Shown: positions 1 to 11,671 of the stretch, piece after piece
Numbering within the stretch: the first letter of the stretch is position 1
How the letters are laid out: each line of letters begins with the position of its first letter
Assembly (NCBI RefSeq): GCF_003573695.1
Contig: NC_039362.1
Coordinates: 112,261,120 to 112,325,119 of the forward strand
DNA: 64,000 nucleotides
DNA from: Papaver somniferum
Lineage: Eukaryota; Streptophyta; Magnoliopsida; Ranunculales; Papaveraceae
Direction of reading: 5' to 3'
The notes under the pieces: generated by a model
The model's database searches: none
What the model saw: the letters and a program-made list of their open reading frames with translations, nothing else
Told to the model about the DNA's origin: nothing
Translations under genes and position numbers: made by a program

Positions 1-1671
1 ACGGATGCAAGATGATGTCTTTATCGTGGTCAACTCACCGACCATACAAGATAGAGACATGTAAACCACACTTGGGGACTGAGGCTCTACACGGGATCCC
101 TTCACTGTCAAAGCTCAGAAGACACGGTCAACCAAAAAGTCATAGCCCCGACAAGGTCATCCACCCTTCAAAGGTGTAGTGTAAGAATATCATCACCTCT
201 CTGTTTAGAAGGCGCCTGCAACACTTTACGAGGTCGCGGCGGATCCCAAGCCTACTCAGAGAAAACAACTTCAGTAACCAAAGAGAAGTGCGACTGGGGA
301 CTGCTCATCACGGTCCATCCCCGACAACAATCAAGCATTCATGAGATAACTTCAGAGACGCGGCTGAAACATTTTTCTTGAAGAGACAGAGGGAGCCACG
401 ATTAACGACATGACTCTCTCACTTTTACCTCTTTGTTATCCAGAATGTTTCGTCCATGTGATATTCCAAGCATCCCAGCATCACATCCAGGAGAATATGA
501 TAAGATTGTATCAAATCCCATAGGCGTGGATTCAAGGCGATGCAATTAAAGTAGGCTACACCTGGGGACTGAAGCCTCTTTCATGTTTAGAAGCTTAAAC
601 GCAGTCACCACCTTACCAGTGAATGCAGCAGAAGCACATCTTCCACGAGAAAATAGGCTCAGGATAATTACACATAGGGACTACCAGAATGGGATGCCTT
701 CACTGCCCTAAACCAGGTTATTCCCGATTTCAACATCATCATTGTCGAAGTTTTACAAGCCGCAAGAATTTCTCAACATGAAGCCGTACATGTGCATCAA
801 AGACTCCAAAAACACGCCACAGAGATACATTCACATATCCGGCCACGCCATCGGATCTAACAGAAGTATAAATGGGGACTCCTCACCGCATCCTATTTCA
901 TACAATAGTCCAAGATTCATAAGATGGTTCAAAGGATGTCGTTTGGAACGAAGTCCTTGAAGACTTTATAGCAGCACATCGGCAACAGAACGTCTCTCGA
1001 CTCATTTATTTCACCCAATGGCTCCGGAAGATTTCGACCATACAAGCATCCACAACATATCATTATCGCAATCAGAAAGTCTAGGTACCAAATAACCTAA
1101 AGTCAAGGATGAACCAACAACGGAACCACAATCTCCAAGATTAGCCCTGACATTATTTCATGCATCCTTCCCAAGAGTGCAATGGAGTTTGGTAAATTTT
1201 GAAATCCACTGGAGAGGTCAAATACTCATTCTTCTGGAGTCAGAACCTTATTACACATTCTGGAGAATATCGATGGTACTGTTGGGTGTATACATGTGAG
1301 AGCACCTACTTTGAGTTCTCCTGGCTCGCCTTGCTGCTGATTATAACTATTGGAGATTGCTTCGTTGCCATTAATGCTCGCTCTACCACCGCTAACAAAT
1401 GACGAAGAGGAGCCAGATACTGTAGATGAAAGCACGGAGCCGAACGATCAACAAAAACAGAAGAGGGTCGATACCTCTTTTCATACAAACGCAGTTTCTA
1501 GAGTTTGAACAGAATAAGGATTCCTTATTGCTCCATGAACGGTAATAGATGACTGGGCGCACCACACTCATGCTCCATAGCCGAATAAGTAGTGTGCCAA
1601 TACCTCCGCTCCATGACCAAACCAGCAGCGCGCCACAACGAGTAACACCAGTCACTCAACCTGCAACACTC

Positions 1672-1776
1672 CATGGCTCAAGCACTCCGTGGTCAAGCCA
1701 ACTCTCCATGGCTCCAGCACTCCGTGGTCAAGCCAACTCTCCATGGATCCAGAACTCTGTGGTTAAGTTAGCGCCA
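1672..1776. repeat. 35-bp minisatellite, 3 copies
   Basis: The word CATGG recurs at 1672, 1707 and 1742. Each unit holds a CTCCATGG box and a CACTCCGTGGTCAAG-like box. The third copy is more diverged. It lies in the non-coding tail of G1. Confidence 0.8.
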
Positions 1777-1827
1777 ACGCTCCAACATTCCGTGATCCAG
1801 CCAGCAAGTCTTCCAAGTGCCATTTTC

Positions 1828-1934
1828 ACCATTCCGCGGACTGAAGCCAGTTCCCACCATTCCGCGGACTGAAGCCAGTTTCCACCATTCCGCGGACTGA
1901 AGCCAGTTTCCACCATTCCACGGACTGAAGCCAA
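1828..1934. repeat. 28-bp minisatellite, 4 copies
   Basis: ATTCC recurs at 1831, 1859, 1887 and 1915, and each is followed by GCGGACTGAAGCCAG or a close variant (CACGGACTG in the last copy). The period is exactly 28. GC-rich remnants with GCCAGC/AGCGCC words continue to about 2240. Confidence 0.85.
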
Positions 1935-2420
1935 GCGTCATATCCGCATGTTCTGTGACCTAACCAGCCAGCGCCCGTTCCGCGGGCCAAGTTGCAGCGC
2001 CATCTTCTCCGCTCCACAGCCAGCCAAAGCAGCGCCATCCACCCTTCCAGCGCCATTGACCTAGCCAGCCAAAGAGGCACCATCTTAGCCGTTCAAAGCA
2101 ACACCATGTTCACCAGCCAAAGCAGCGCCATATCCGCACTTCCGTAACCTAACTAGCCGGCGCCATTCACCTTTTCACGGACCAAGTTGCAATGCCACCT
2201 CTGTCGATCAGTAGCCAAAGTTGCAGTGCTGATGCCAACACCCTATGGCCAAGCCGAATTTATGCAAATCCACCAATGCAAGGGTCACAGATTCTTCAGG
2301 CCTCCTGACAAAGGTTAGCCAAATCTTCCTGACAATCTCTTCATGACTTACCGTTTCGATTTTATCCTTGTCTGTCACCATCTCATGCTTACCCGCAACA
2401 ATGCCACTGTTCCGAGCTAA

Positions 2421-2433
2421 GCAGGGGACTTAA
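2421..2433 (+). promoter_or_regulatory. G1 polypurine tract
   Basis: AGCAGGGGACTTAA lies directly upstream of the TG that opens the LTR at 2434. This is the normal place for the plus-strand primer of reverse transcription. Position and composition are the only evidence. Confidence 0.55.
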
Positions 2434-3589
2434 TGTTGATGGTGGTTTTTAGCTTAGGGTTAAAACTGTAAAACCTTGCATCTGATATGATGTCACTCTG
2501 TAAGGAAACAAAGCCATGAATGTCAACCTCTTCACTGACACATTTATTGAGCAACTCAATATTTTCTTATGAAATTTACCCAGAATGGTGCATGTAGCAA
2601 CAATCCCAGGCATTCTGTAAATTTCGGCACCTTGCCTACATTCAATTAATATAAGTTTCTTTGAATGCTTTTTGTGCTATGTTCCCCGGCTGAACCCTTA
2701 ATGTTGATATGGCATGACAATTTGTGTTCACTCGCAGCAGAGTAGCACAAATTTCCAAGTATCAAGGATAAGGTCTTTGCATAAGGTATTCAATCAGAAA
2801 GCATGTTGCTCTCTGGCAATGAACTTAAAAGAACTCTGTGTCAACACATAGAATTCAATCAATTATCCTGACTAATTTGCAAAAGTTAGGGTTTTTGCGC
2901 CTTGCGTAGTATATCAGACCTTGCTTGTCGAAATTAAGCCTAGGCAAACTAGGTAATTAATCCGCCATGGATTAGCAGGTGGAAAATCTTGCCCATAATC
3001 AGAAAACAACGAGCCACAGGATATGAGCAACAACAAAGGGAGGCGTGGCAATGCCTTAGGCCAACCGGCGCCATTGGCCACGCCCCATCCTAAACCGACC
3101 CCATCTCCCTCGACCAATCAGGTTGCTCTAAAGCCGCCACACTCACACCAGAAGTGTAGCCACGCCCATGCTTAGCCGGCCCCTCTCCTTCCTACCGACC
3201 AATCAGGTCACTTTAAAATGTGCCACGAGCAGTAGAGGTGTGGCCGCGCCTTATGTTTGGCCGACCCCTTTTCTTGACCAATCAAGTCGCTCTAAACTCG
3301 CCACCATACATTAAAGGCCAAACGCACCCTGCCGCGCCACCATACTAACTGGCAAGCCAAACGCGCCCTGCCACAACAACATATTAATCAGCATGCCAAC
3401 ATGCCACTCTACCGCACTAACATGCCAATGTGCCACAAAAGACGTCACTACGTGCTAATCCACTTTTTGTTCGTGGCCAATGCTGTAACGGAATCCAATT
3501 AAGATCTCATGATCGAAACAAGACTTTTGCTTCAGTAGCATTAGCCGAAACCCTAATTTTTGTTCATAGTCCATAACATGCCACGAGCC

Positions 3590-4390
3590 ACTTTAGCCTT
3601 GGCCATGCCGCCAAGCCTTAACTTTGGGCATGGCGCCAAATACTAGCCTTGGCCATGCCGCCAAGCCCTAACTTTGGCCACGACGCCAAATCCTAGCCTT
3701 GGCCATGCCGCCAAGACCTAACTTTGGCCACGGTGCCAAATCTTAGCCTTGGCCATGCCGCCAAGCCCTAATTTTGGCCACGACGCCAAATCCTAGCCTT
3801 GGCCATGCCACCAAGCCCTAACTTTGGCCACGGCGCCAAATACTAGCCTTGGCCATGTCGCCAAGCCCCAACTTTGGCCACGATGCCAAATCCTAGCCTT
3901 GGTCATGCCGCCAAGCCCTAACTTTGGCCACAACGCCAAATCTCAGCCTTGGCCATGCCGCCAAGCCCCAACTTTGGCCACGGCGCCAAATCCTAGCCTT
4001 GGCCATGCCGCCAATCCCTAACTTTGGCAAAAACGCCAAATCCTAGCCTTGGCCATGCCGCCAAGCCCTAACTTTGTCCACGATGCCAAATCCTAGCCTT
4101 GGTCATGCCGCCAAGCCCTAACTTTGGCCACAACGCCAAATCTCAGCCTTGGCCATGCCGCCAAGCCCCAACTTTGGCCACGGCGCCAAATCCTAGCCTT
4201 GGCCATGCCGCCAATCCCTAACTTTGGCAAAAACGCCAAATCCTAGCCTTGGCCATGCCGCCAAGCCCTAACTTTGTCCACGACGCAAAATCCTAGCCTT
4301 GGCCATGCCGGCCAAGCCCTAACTTTGGCCATGCCGCTAAATCCTAGCCTTGGACATGCCGCAAAGCCCTAACTTTGGCAACGCCACAGG
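3590..4390. repeat. Hierarchical 50-bp satellite inside the G1 LTR
   Basis: CTTGGCCATGCCGCCAAG-type words recur every 50 bp from about 3597 to 4350, about 16 copies. Each 50-mer is two related 25-bp halves, each holding TTGGC-N6-GCCAA, an inverted repeat. Positions 3901-4100 and 4101-4300 are almost identical, so a 200-bp block has been duplicated on top. The array is confined to the LTR. Confidence 0.9.
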
Positions 4391-4456
4391 CGCGGTTATG
4401 CCACCATGTCGTAGGCGCATGCCACTACGCCGCGGCTATGCCATTATGATATTAGC

Positions 4457-4822
4457 AGGTGCCAACAAAATGTGGCCATAATCAACGGCCACCCTCTCTT
4501 CTGAATTACAATCTCAACCATCCAAGTTCGCCACCGAACTGACACACTTGTGACAAGTTTTAGGCGACCAGCCGCTTAAATCTAGTGGTCATGGCTACGC
4601 CAGGCGCCACTTACACCACCGTGCCACTGGCATGCACGAGCTATGCCAGGCATGCCGCAGTGCCACTGGCATACACCACAAGCTCCACTGTGCCATTACC
4701 AGGCGCCAACAGAAGGTAGCCATAATTAACGACTACCCTTCCTCATGAGATGCAATCTCAGCCATCCAAGTTCGCCACCGAACTGACGGACTTGTGGCAA
4801 GTTTTAGGCGACCAGCCAAGGC
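4457..4822. repeat. Long direct repeat, 244-bp spacing
   Basis: A block of about 125 bp beginning AGGTGCCAAC at 4457 and ending near 4582 is repeated from 4701 to 4822. Both copies contain AAGTTCGCCACCGAACTGAC and AAGTTTTAGGCGACCAGCC. It lies in the G1 LTR downstream of the satellite. Confidence 0.8.
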
Positions 4823-5159
4823 GAATCTAATAGCATCACATGTTATTTTTCTGCGGAAAGACTCTTGATTTTGGCTTGCCACACATAGCAAAGTGCCACA
4901 TGTTTTCCACAAAAACACTCGAGACATCAAACATGTCACAAACTAGGGGATATTCATCAGGGTATTGGTCTGGCGGTTTACAACGTGCGGCGTGCAATAC
5001 GCCCGTTACAAGAAAGTGTCATGAAGAAGGGCGGTTAGTAATGGTGTAAACGTTTCCTTCATCATGGAAGCATAAATTCTAATGTTACACGTTACTCCAC
5101 TCTTCCACCACTCAATCGTTTCCACTTCCTACGAGATCAGGGTACGTTTGATTACGACT

Positions 5160-5170
5160 TATATAAATAG
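5160..5170 (+). promoter_or_regulatory. TATA box of the G1 LTR
   Basis: TATATAAATAG sits about 380 bp before the LTR end. The equivalent place in the G2 LTR also has a TATAAATA box, which supports a promoter role and puts the U3/R border near 5190-5200. Confidence 0.55.
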
Positions 5171-5479
5171 GTTTCACCTATTTCCACTAGACAACAAGTT
5201 TTTGGTCGGCAACAACATAGTATCTTGAAATCACCTGATACCTTTCCATTCTGCTAGCCAGTTCTACTTTCTGATACAAGTCGTAAACAACCGCACCTTC
5301 AGAATCAACGATTCTGGTCTCAAAACTTTCTTCGCTTCCCTCCCTAAGACCAACCCTTCTCCTTCACTTTGTGACCGAAGCAAGCCTAGAACGACCATTT
5401 CTTGGTTTAGTCCAAGATTGTACAGATTGATATCTCGAATCAAAAGTACTCCCGTGCAGTGCATTGTTTAGGGTTTAGA

Positions 5480-5729
5480 TTCGTTTCTCATCCACACGCT
5501 CAAAATCACCAAAATCAACAGAAATAGTTTTCGCCCACAAACAGATGTCAAACCACTGCCAAAGCCAGTTCACATTGAACTTCATCACACATGTGGACTT
5601 CATTTTCTCCCATCTCTCCATATTTATGTTAGTAACGTCGCAGATGGTCGTTTTCCCATTTCTTCGATCAAAGGGAGAAGACAGTTCAATGTAGTGACCA
5701 AGGCGGATAAGCAGTGCTACACCAAATCC
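5480..5729 (-). pseudogene. Unidentified coding-like remnant
   Basis: On the minus strand about 80 codons run without a stop from 5729 into the end of the G1 LTR. The composition is protein-like, with segments such as GVALLIRLGHYIELSSPFDR and NMERWEKMK. There is no good start codon and no family I can name. The last third overlaps the LTR and may be chance. It could be a host-gene scrap next to which G1 inserted. Confidence 0.25.
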
Positions 5730-6275
5730 CGTGCTAGAAATTCACCAACAATTGGATAGCCAGAAAACAAATACTTCATGAGGACTTCGAAGGGAAAACT
5801 TATATTAGGGTACTGGCGGACCGAAATTCCCAGGTGAGCTTCTTCCAGAGCCGTTATGGGGTGTTCAGGTCAGAAGGAGGCGGACTTATAAGATCCTCAT
5901 CATCAACCACCATCACACATCTCCCTCTTAAAGGGTTCATATGGTTCCTCTAAAAAAAAAAAGGAAGAAACATTTCAGGGTTATGTTACAAGCATAATAT
6001 ACACATAGATGAATATACTAGATGAGTAGCCGAAGAAGGTTCAGATAAGATTACATGTAAAATATTCTTGACTCTGACAGTCCTATCTGGGTATATACCA
6101 TGGGATTCCAACTTTCATCCAACCAATGTTAGTGATGAACAAGAAAGCCTAGTATTTCAAATAAGGGATGATCATATGAACCACTCATCAGACATGGTGA
6201 AAGAATACCTATCCAAAAGAAGGATTTCTACTATTAAAGGCGCAAGCTCAAAAGAATGAGGTAAAAAATATTTGA
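5544..6275. other. Unassigned sequence between G1 and the copia remnant
   Basis: Apart from the minus-strand remnant at its left end there is no supported gene. A 63-codon plus-strand ORF at 6068-6259 has no recognisable domain. No terminal repeats or target duplications were found. Confidence 0.4.
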
Positions 6276-6302
6276 ACACACACACACACACATATATATA
6301 TA
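6276..6302. repeat. (CA)n(TA)n microsatellite
   Basis: About eight CA units are followed by five TA units, at the border between unassigned sequence and the copia 3' region. Confidence 0.9.
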
Positions 6303-7244
6303 CTAGGGAATGACCCGTGCCATTATTTCACAAGACTGTTGGCTTGGTTGTTTGTCATTATAGAGTACTGGGAAAAGAAGATGCTATACACAAAAACAAT
6401 AAGGATCGTATGATCCATAAGCTCTGATCACACACCCAACTTGATAAACTTCAATTACATTTTATTTATTAAAGAAATGGTATCCAAGAAACATGTTGTT
6501 TCAATTGCTTCCGGTTGAGGTGAATAATTATGCAAGTTGATTTATTTGGTTTGTATGAATTGTTTATGGCTTAATGAAAGAAAAAGTTTACGGGATGAAT
6601 TGTTTAGTCCAATTCGATTCTGGATAAGAGAAACTAAGTTAATTTTGACCTTAGTTAGACTTATCAGAGTAGAGGTTTCGGTTATTCAAGTCTAATCGAA
6701 TGCCTTAATAAGAAATACTAGTTAACTAACCTAGTACTTGTCTTGTTTAAAAGTTAAAGGTCTAAATTATATGGATAATTAGAACCTGATGAGAAAAATA
6801 GAGTTATCTTTATTTTGGTCTTATCGAACAAGTGATTGTATTTGTACAATCAGTTTAGCAAAGGAACTAAGGTGCTTAGTCGATTTTTGGTTTGCTAAAC
6901 TATTAGGGAAAATTGCTTCGGGCAATTGTTTCCTTGGTAACATATCAAAACAAAATTACCTTATAGTTTCAGTTTTGATATTGGTTATCAAAAATGGTGT
7001 GTGGAACCCTCGTGCTTAACTCTTATAGGTTTGCAAGTCTATTTTGAGATTTGTAAGATTCTTTCGGTTTGTCCTTTATTTGTTCGTACCTTTGTCATTT
7101 TGTGACAAAAAGGGGGAGAAATATATGGAGTAAACAAGTGATATTGGTATTGATTTATATTGATTGGTATCACTAAGGAAAAGGACATCGGTGCTTAAAC
7201 GTTTATCTAACGAAAGGGTAAAGCATAGACTAAGGGGGAGCATC
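6303..7244 (+). mobile_element. 3' non-coding region of a SIRE-like copia element (C-1)
   Basis: The AT-rich, ORF-poor sequence ends with the arrangement seen before copia 3' LTRs elsewhere in this window: a TTTGTCA...TGACAAA hairpin followed by AAAAAGGGGGAGAAA at 7106-7120, and a second tract AAGGGGGAG near 7232. The left boundary is uncertain. Element A interrupts at 7245, and the copia LTR resumes at 14681. Confidence 0.55.
7091..7120 (+). promoter_or_regulatory. Hairpin plus polypurine module (copia C-1)
   Basis: TTTGTCA (7091-7097) and TGACAAA (7103-7109) form a perfect 7-bp stem that runs straight into the purine tract AAAAAGGGGGAGAAA. The same module recurs six more times in the copia elements of this window. 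Confidence 0.6.
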
Positions 7245-9037
7245 TGATGAGTGCTAAAAAGTGCATATTTCTATATATTTTTCTTGGCATTTAACTCATC
7301 TTTTGTGCATTAATTCTACATTTTATCCCATATTCTGTATTTTCATTGTTTTCAAGAATAAATATTTTTATTAATTAATTTTGCATTTTTAGGTAATAAA
7401 TAAAGTTTGGATGAATAGCGGAGCGAAAAGAGCAGAAAAGTAGTGAAAAGCCGGAGGAATTACACAAGGAAGCCGCGAAGAATGTTGTGCACAAGACCAA
7501 AAGTCTAGAAGTGGGCTTGAAGAGGAAGAATTGTTCTTAAAGAAGATATGGGCTTGGCATACCCAAGGCCCAAAACCCTCACCCAAACCCATTTCCAATA
7601 TCCATACCCGCCTTCATATTCAGCCGTCGGATTGGATCATCGAAATCCAATGGTCGCTTCAGTAGAGTGCATCAAAATCCGAGGTTCTTGTCAAACACCG
7701 TAGTGCTTAATTTCCAAGCCTTCAGATTAGATTGCATTTGAATCCTACGGTCGCTCCTATGCATGTGCATCAAATATCGATACTTCCGTTAAACACTACA
7801 ACACCTAACCTCGATCTTCGCCGTTAACTTCGTTGTATCAAGACATCCGACGGTCGCTACCAGCCTCTTCAGGGGTAGCCATCCGATTCACCTACAGCTT
7901 CGCATCCAGTGACTCAGATTCGCCAATATAGAACTTTGATACCCCGCCTCACACACTAGCAACCTATACCTATTAACCTAAAAACATCGACCATTCTTCT
8001 GTTCTCTTCTCTTTCTTCTTCTCCATCTTTCTCCCCTACCCCGACAGTTGCAGAACCACCACCACTCCCTGCAACTGCCGCGCCACCACCTCTACCTGTC
8101 TCACATCATCCCTAAACTACCAACCCATCATCACCCCCTAACTATCTAGCCCCATATTCCCTCAATCTCTCACGTTTCTTCCCTGAAATCCTAAGCGTGA
8201 GAGGTTGATGAAGTAGGTGACCTAGAGATGAAATTGAAGCATGGGAATTACGCAAGGGAAGCAGAAGAAGTATGGGTCGAAGATGGAATTGTCTCATCAC
8301 AGTTGGTGAGGTAAAAATCCTAAACCCTAGTTCACAGTCAATTTGGGGAAAATCATAAAAACCATGATTATTGTTGAGAAGAGTATAGAGAAGATAGAGT
8401 GGGTGAAATAGGGTAGGTAATTAAACCCAATTACTGTTTAATTTGGGAATTTGTGTGATTTTGGAAAACCCTAATTTTTGGGGAATTTGGGGATTGTCTG
8501 TAAGCTATAAATAGAGCTGGGTGTTGTGTGCTGCAAAACTTATGCCTGGATTAACCAGAGCATCAGTAGAATAGTTTAGTTTTGTTATTTCCATGAATTG
8601 TAGCTTTGAGGGTTTCAATCTTTTCAATTCCATGATTCTCAATTCAAATGCATTGTTAATTTTAGTTGTTCTGAACTCCAACATGTATTTAATTTGAGTG
8701 TGTGATTGTTACATTTTATATCAAGCTCCTGTTCATGTTTATCTTGATGCCTGTTTTGTTTGAGCAATGGGAAGTAATCAGTGCTCTGGTATGCCTGTGA
8801 TTGACTGTGCTGTCAAAAGACAGTCAATACTAGGGGCATATCAGTGAGCAAGCTGATTTTCCTCCCATTCTAGTATATTGCATTGCTTTACTTTCTGTCA
8901 CTAGAAAAGTAGAAACAACACCAGCTCCCTCCTTGTCCCTGTGGACTTCCCCTGCTTATTCATTATCTACTATCTGACCCTGTATACTTGCAGGTGTAAA
9001 TATAACCATAGTTTTAGGTTTAATTCCTAAGCTACCA
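7245..9037 (+). mobile_element. Element A 5' LTR
   Basis: This 1.79-kb repeat starts TGATGAGTGC and ends CTACCA, seven bases before the primer-binding site. Positions 7245-8352 match 13670-14680 closely. A TATA box lies at 8506-8514. Confidence 0.85.
8506..8514 (+). promoter_or_regulatory. TATA box of the element A 5' LTR
   Basis: TATAAATAG lies in an A/T-rich stretch about 530 bp before the LTR end. The corresponding part of the 3' LTR is missing, so only this copy could drive transcription. Confidence 0.5.
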
Positions 9038-9043
9038 AGTTTT

Positions 9044-9061
9044 TGGCGCCGCTGCCGGGGA
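9044..9061 (+). promoter_or_regulatory. Primer-binding site of element A
   Basis: TGGCGCCGCTGCCGGGGA resembles the complement of the 3' end of plant tRNA-Asp, with two changes in the centre. It follows the LTR end by six bases. This primer type is typical of the Athila side of the gypsy superfamily. Confidence 0.8.
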
Positions 9062-10520
9062 CTCGGTTAGCGGCTCTGTTGTTGTTTTTGTTCTACATTT
9101 GTTTGCTGTTCTCTGCATTTGTTTGCTGTTGCAGGTCTTGTTACTGGCTAGCCTTTGCTAGCTAGCTAGCTAACTGTTGCCTGTTGCTGCTAGACCTTTC
9201 TTAACCTTGCTGTTGCATCCTTAGTGCATCCTGTTGCATCTTCACTGCATTTATTGTTTCATTACAACTGCATTCTTGCATTCTTTCATTTACTGTCATC
9301 TAGCCTCACAGAATTCTTAACTTGCACCATCTAGCCTTTATGGATGCATCATTAGCTTTAGCTTGCATCTAGTTTTGTCCTGCATATTCAGTTATCAACT
9401 CATCTTGCAGCTCATTGATTCTGTCCTGTAACTTTTTTATTTGTCATCTGAAGCTTGTGCCATCTGCATTGCATCTTACATCATATTGGCATACTTGTCA
9501 TCTTATATTCTTGCATATCTTCTTGCACTGCATCCATTTGCATAAGCATCACTGTGTAACTGCATCTTAGTCTCACTTGCTTCTGTGCATTTAGTGTAAG
9601 CATTTAACTGTTCTTGCATACTGTTTTGCATTACCAAGCATCTTTGCTGTTCTTGCTTACTTAGTTGCATCTTTTAGCTTAGCTTAGTGTAAGCATAGTC
9701 CCTGTTCTTGCACTTCCTGTTAGGCATTGTCTTACCTCTTTAGTGCATTGTCTTGCTTCTTTCTCTTGCTCTTGTTATTGCTCTTGCTTTTGCCTTGCTG
9801 TTGGGTTCAGAACAAAAGCTGCTGCAATTGAACAAGCTCACTTGCTGTTGAACAATTCTGCTGGGCTTGCTGTTTGAACTGCAGTAGTGATCCTGCTGCC
9901 AAGCTTCTGTTGCTGGGCTGTGCAATAAAGAAACAAAAGCCCAACTGGGCCTCTCCAACAAAAATTTAGGAAGATCCAAAGCCCAACTGGGCTTGTGCAA
10001 CTTAAGAAAAGGGATAAAAGCCCAACTGGGCTTCCCTCCAAAAAGGTAAGCCTAAACCCAAACCCAAATTTTTTGGGCTTGTAATTTTTTTGGTTTGTAA
10101 TTGTAATTATCTTTTTGGGCATGTAATAATTATTTTAATTTTATTTCTTTTATTTTTTCTTTTTTTTTATTTGGGATTGTAATAATTTTAGTTTTATTTT
10201 TATTTTCTTTTTTTTTTGTGGGTTTGTAATAATTAGTTTTATTTTTATTTCTTTCTTTATTGGGCTTGTAATTTAGTTGTTTGTTAGGCTTGTAGTTTCT
10301 TTTAAACTAAATTTTGGGCAAAAAAAAAAAAAAAATTGCTCCTAATTTCGAAAACCAAATTTTTAATCCCATAAAAACCAAAGTTTTCAAAACCCATAAA
10401 AACCAAATGTTTCCCATCAAAAACCAAATGTTTTTCATTCCCATCAAAACCAAAATTTTCCCATAAAACCAATTTTGAAAACCCTTTAAAACCAAATAGT
10501 GGGCTTTGTGTCTTTTCAAT
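9062..10520 (+). other. Element A leader, low complexity
   Basis: This long T-rich leader has no gene. It contains repeated GCATCTT/TTGCAT words (9100-9720), three copies of the near-palindrome AGCCCAACTGGGCY at 9938, 9980 and 10019 (spacing about 40), T-rich runs (10080-10320) and degenerate CCCATAAAAACCAAA repeats (10360-10500). Confidence 0.7.
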
Positions 10521-11671
10521 ATGGGCCAACCTAATACTCTCCATGAATACATGTATCCCACAATAAAAATTCCATTATCATGTATTGTCTTACCTCAAAC
10601 CAATAACCCTTTTAAAATAAATGCAAGCATGATACAAATACTTCCTTTATTTCGAGGGTTCGATTCTGAGAACCCCTATACTCATGTAAGAGAGTTTGAA
10701 CAATTTTCGGAATATGCAACCTGATCATATGTCCGAAGACTCTGAAATTGCGTTTGTTTACATTTTCTCTAAAGGAAAGGGCCAAAACATGGTTTTACGG
10801 TTTGAGACCACAATCAATCAACACTTGGGACCAACTCACAGATCTATTTTTTAAAAAAATCTTTCCACATCATAGGACCATCGCTATTCGTCAAAGTATC
10901 AATTGTTTTGTCCAATTGGATGAGGAAACTGTTTTTGACTATTTTGAACGTTTTAATGATTTGTTGAGCGAATGTCCACACCATGGATTTGAGAAGTGGA
11001 GACTTGTCGCTATCCTCTATGAGGGACTAGACTTTAAATCTCGAGCCATGGTTGAGTGTATGTGTAATGGTGAATTTCTTGATAAAACTGTGGATGATGC
11101 ATGGAAATTTTTAGCTGAGATTGCGGAGAAAACCCGTCAATGGGAATCCATTAGGGAAACTGAGAAACTATCACATGATATAGGTGGTAATGAATTGAAC
11201 TTTGAAAATAGCATGTCTAGTCCTTCTCATGTGTATGATATTGAATATGAACCTAATCTAGAGGAACATGAGTTGACTAATGACACCACAACTGCTAATA
11301 GGGACAAGTATGCATATTACTATGATGATGATAATGATAATGTTATGTTAGAAGAACATGTCTATGCTGAAAATGTTGTGGAACCTTTGGTTTCAAATAC
11401 AATAGGCTTTTCTGCCCCGACCTTCATGAATGATATTTCTTCTAATATTCCATATGCATGTGATGTTGATACTGATTTTGATATTGTGCAATTATCCTGT
11501 GAAGAGCATGACTTAGGTAAATCTTCTGTTCACACTAATGATCCTATGCAGGAAAACATAGTTGATGTGTCTGATTCCATACTTAAGCCACAATATATTG
11601 CTTCTGTTGATGATAATTTGAATATATCGGATAACCACGATTCTGAATTAGGACTTGTGCAAATTTTTTGA
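10521..11671 (+). pseudogene. Element A gag, frameshifted
   Basis: The Gag of a gypsy element forms the particle around the RNA. ATG at 10521 opens a frame with YMYPT and ENPYTHVREFE, typical of Athila-like Gag starts. That frame stops at 10722. Translation resumes in other frames over 10706-10748, and an open 307-codon frame starts at 10748. This frame has RAKTWFYGLRP, FPHHRTIAIRQSI and CPHHGFEKWRL, the retrotransposon-gag core. At least two small indels near 10706-10748 separate the parts. No CCHC knuckle is seen. The C-terminal half is acidic and unlike standard Gag. Confidence 0.8.

Larger units (their letters stand above)
1..2433 (+). mobile_element. G1: 3' non-coding tail of a Tat-like Ty3/gypsy element
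   Basis: This stretch has no convincing coding region on either strand. It carries repeated GGGGACT words (around 75, 295, 563, 873 and 2423) of the kind that also occur in the gypsy element at 34-39 kb. It turns into short GC-rich tandem repeats (1672-1934) and ends in a purine-rich tract at 2421-2433 directly before a TG-starting LTR. I infer the region between pol and the 3' LTR of a large gypsy element whose coding part lies outside the window. Short ORFs here are low-complexity or overlap one another in several frames. Confidence 0.55.
2434..5543 (+). mobile_element. G1 LTR (about 3.1 kb)
   Basis: It opens with TGTTGATGG after the purine tract and ends ...CACAAACA, giving TGTT/AACA termini. 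Its last 400 bp align by eye with the LTR of G2 at 33650-34289: shared phrases include TTGGTCTGGCGG, a TATAAATA box, CTTTGTGACCGAA and TCCGTGCAGTG. It is called a 3' LTR because the sequence upstream looks like element interior, and no primer-binding site follows. No target duplication can be checked because the 5' end is outside the window. Confidence 0.65.

Noticed and set aside
1549..2083. ORFs on both strands with WLQSAEW-type or Ser/Pro-rich repeats
   Set aside because: They are translations of the 28- and 35-bp minisatellites.
3597..3612. TTGGC-N6-GCCAA as an NFI/CTF binding site
   Set aside because: NFI is an animal factor with a 5-bp spacer. In a plant satellite the dyad is better treated as a structural feature.
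3824..4021. 65-codon ORF over the satellite
   Set aside because: It is an accidental frame through 50-bp repeats, with a Pro/Ala/Asn-rich periodic product.
3590..4390. Regular direct repeats that could suggest a CRISPR array
   Set aside because: The repeats are head-to-tail without unique spacers, in plant DNA inside an LTR. They form a satellite.
6068..6259. 63-codon ORF as the tail of a copia polyprotein
   Set aside because: There are no RNase H or integrase residues, and the position relative to the copia region is unclear.
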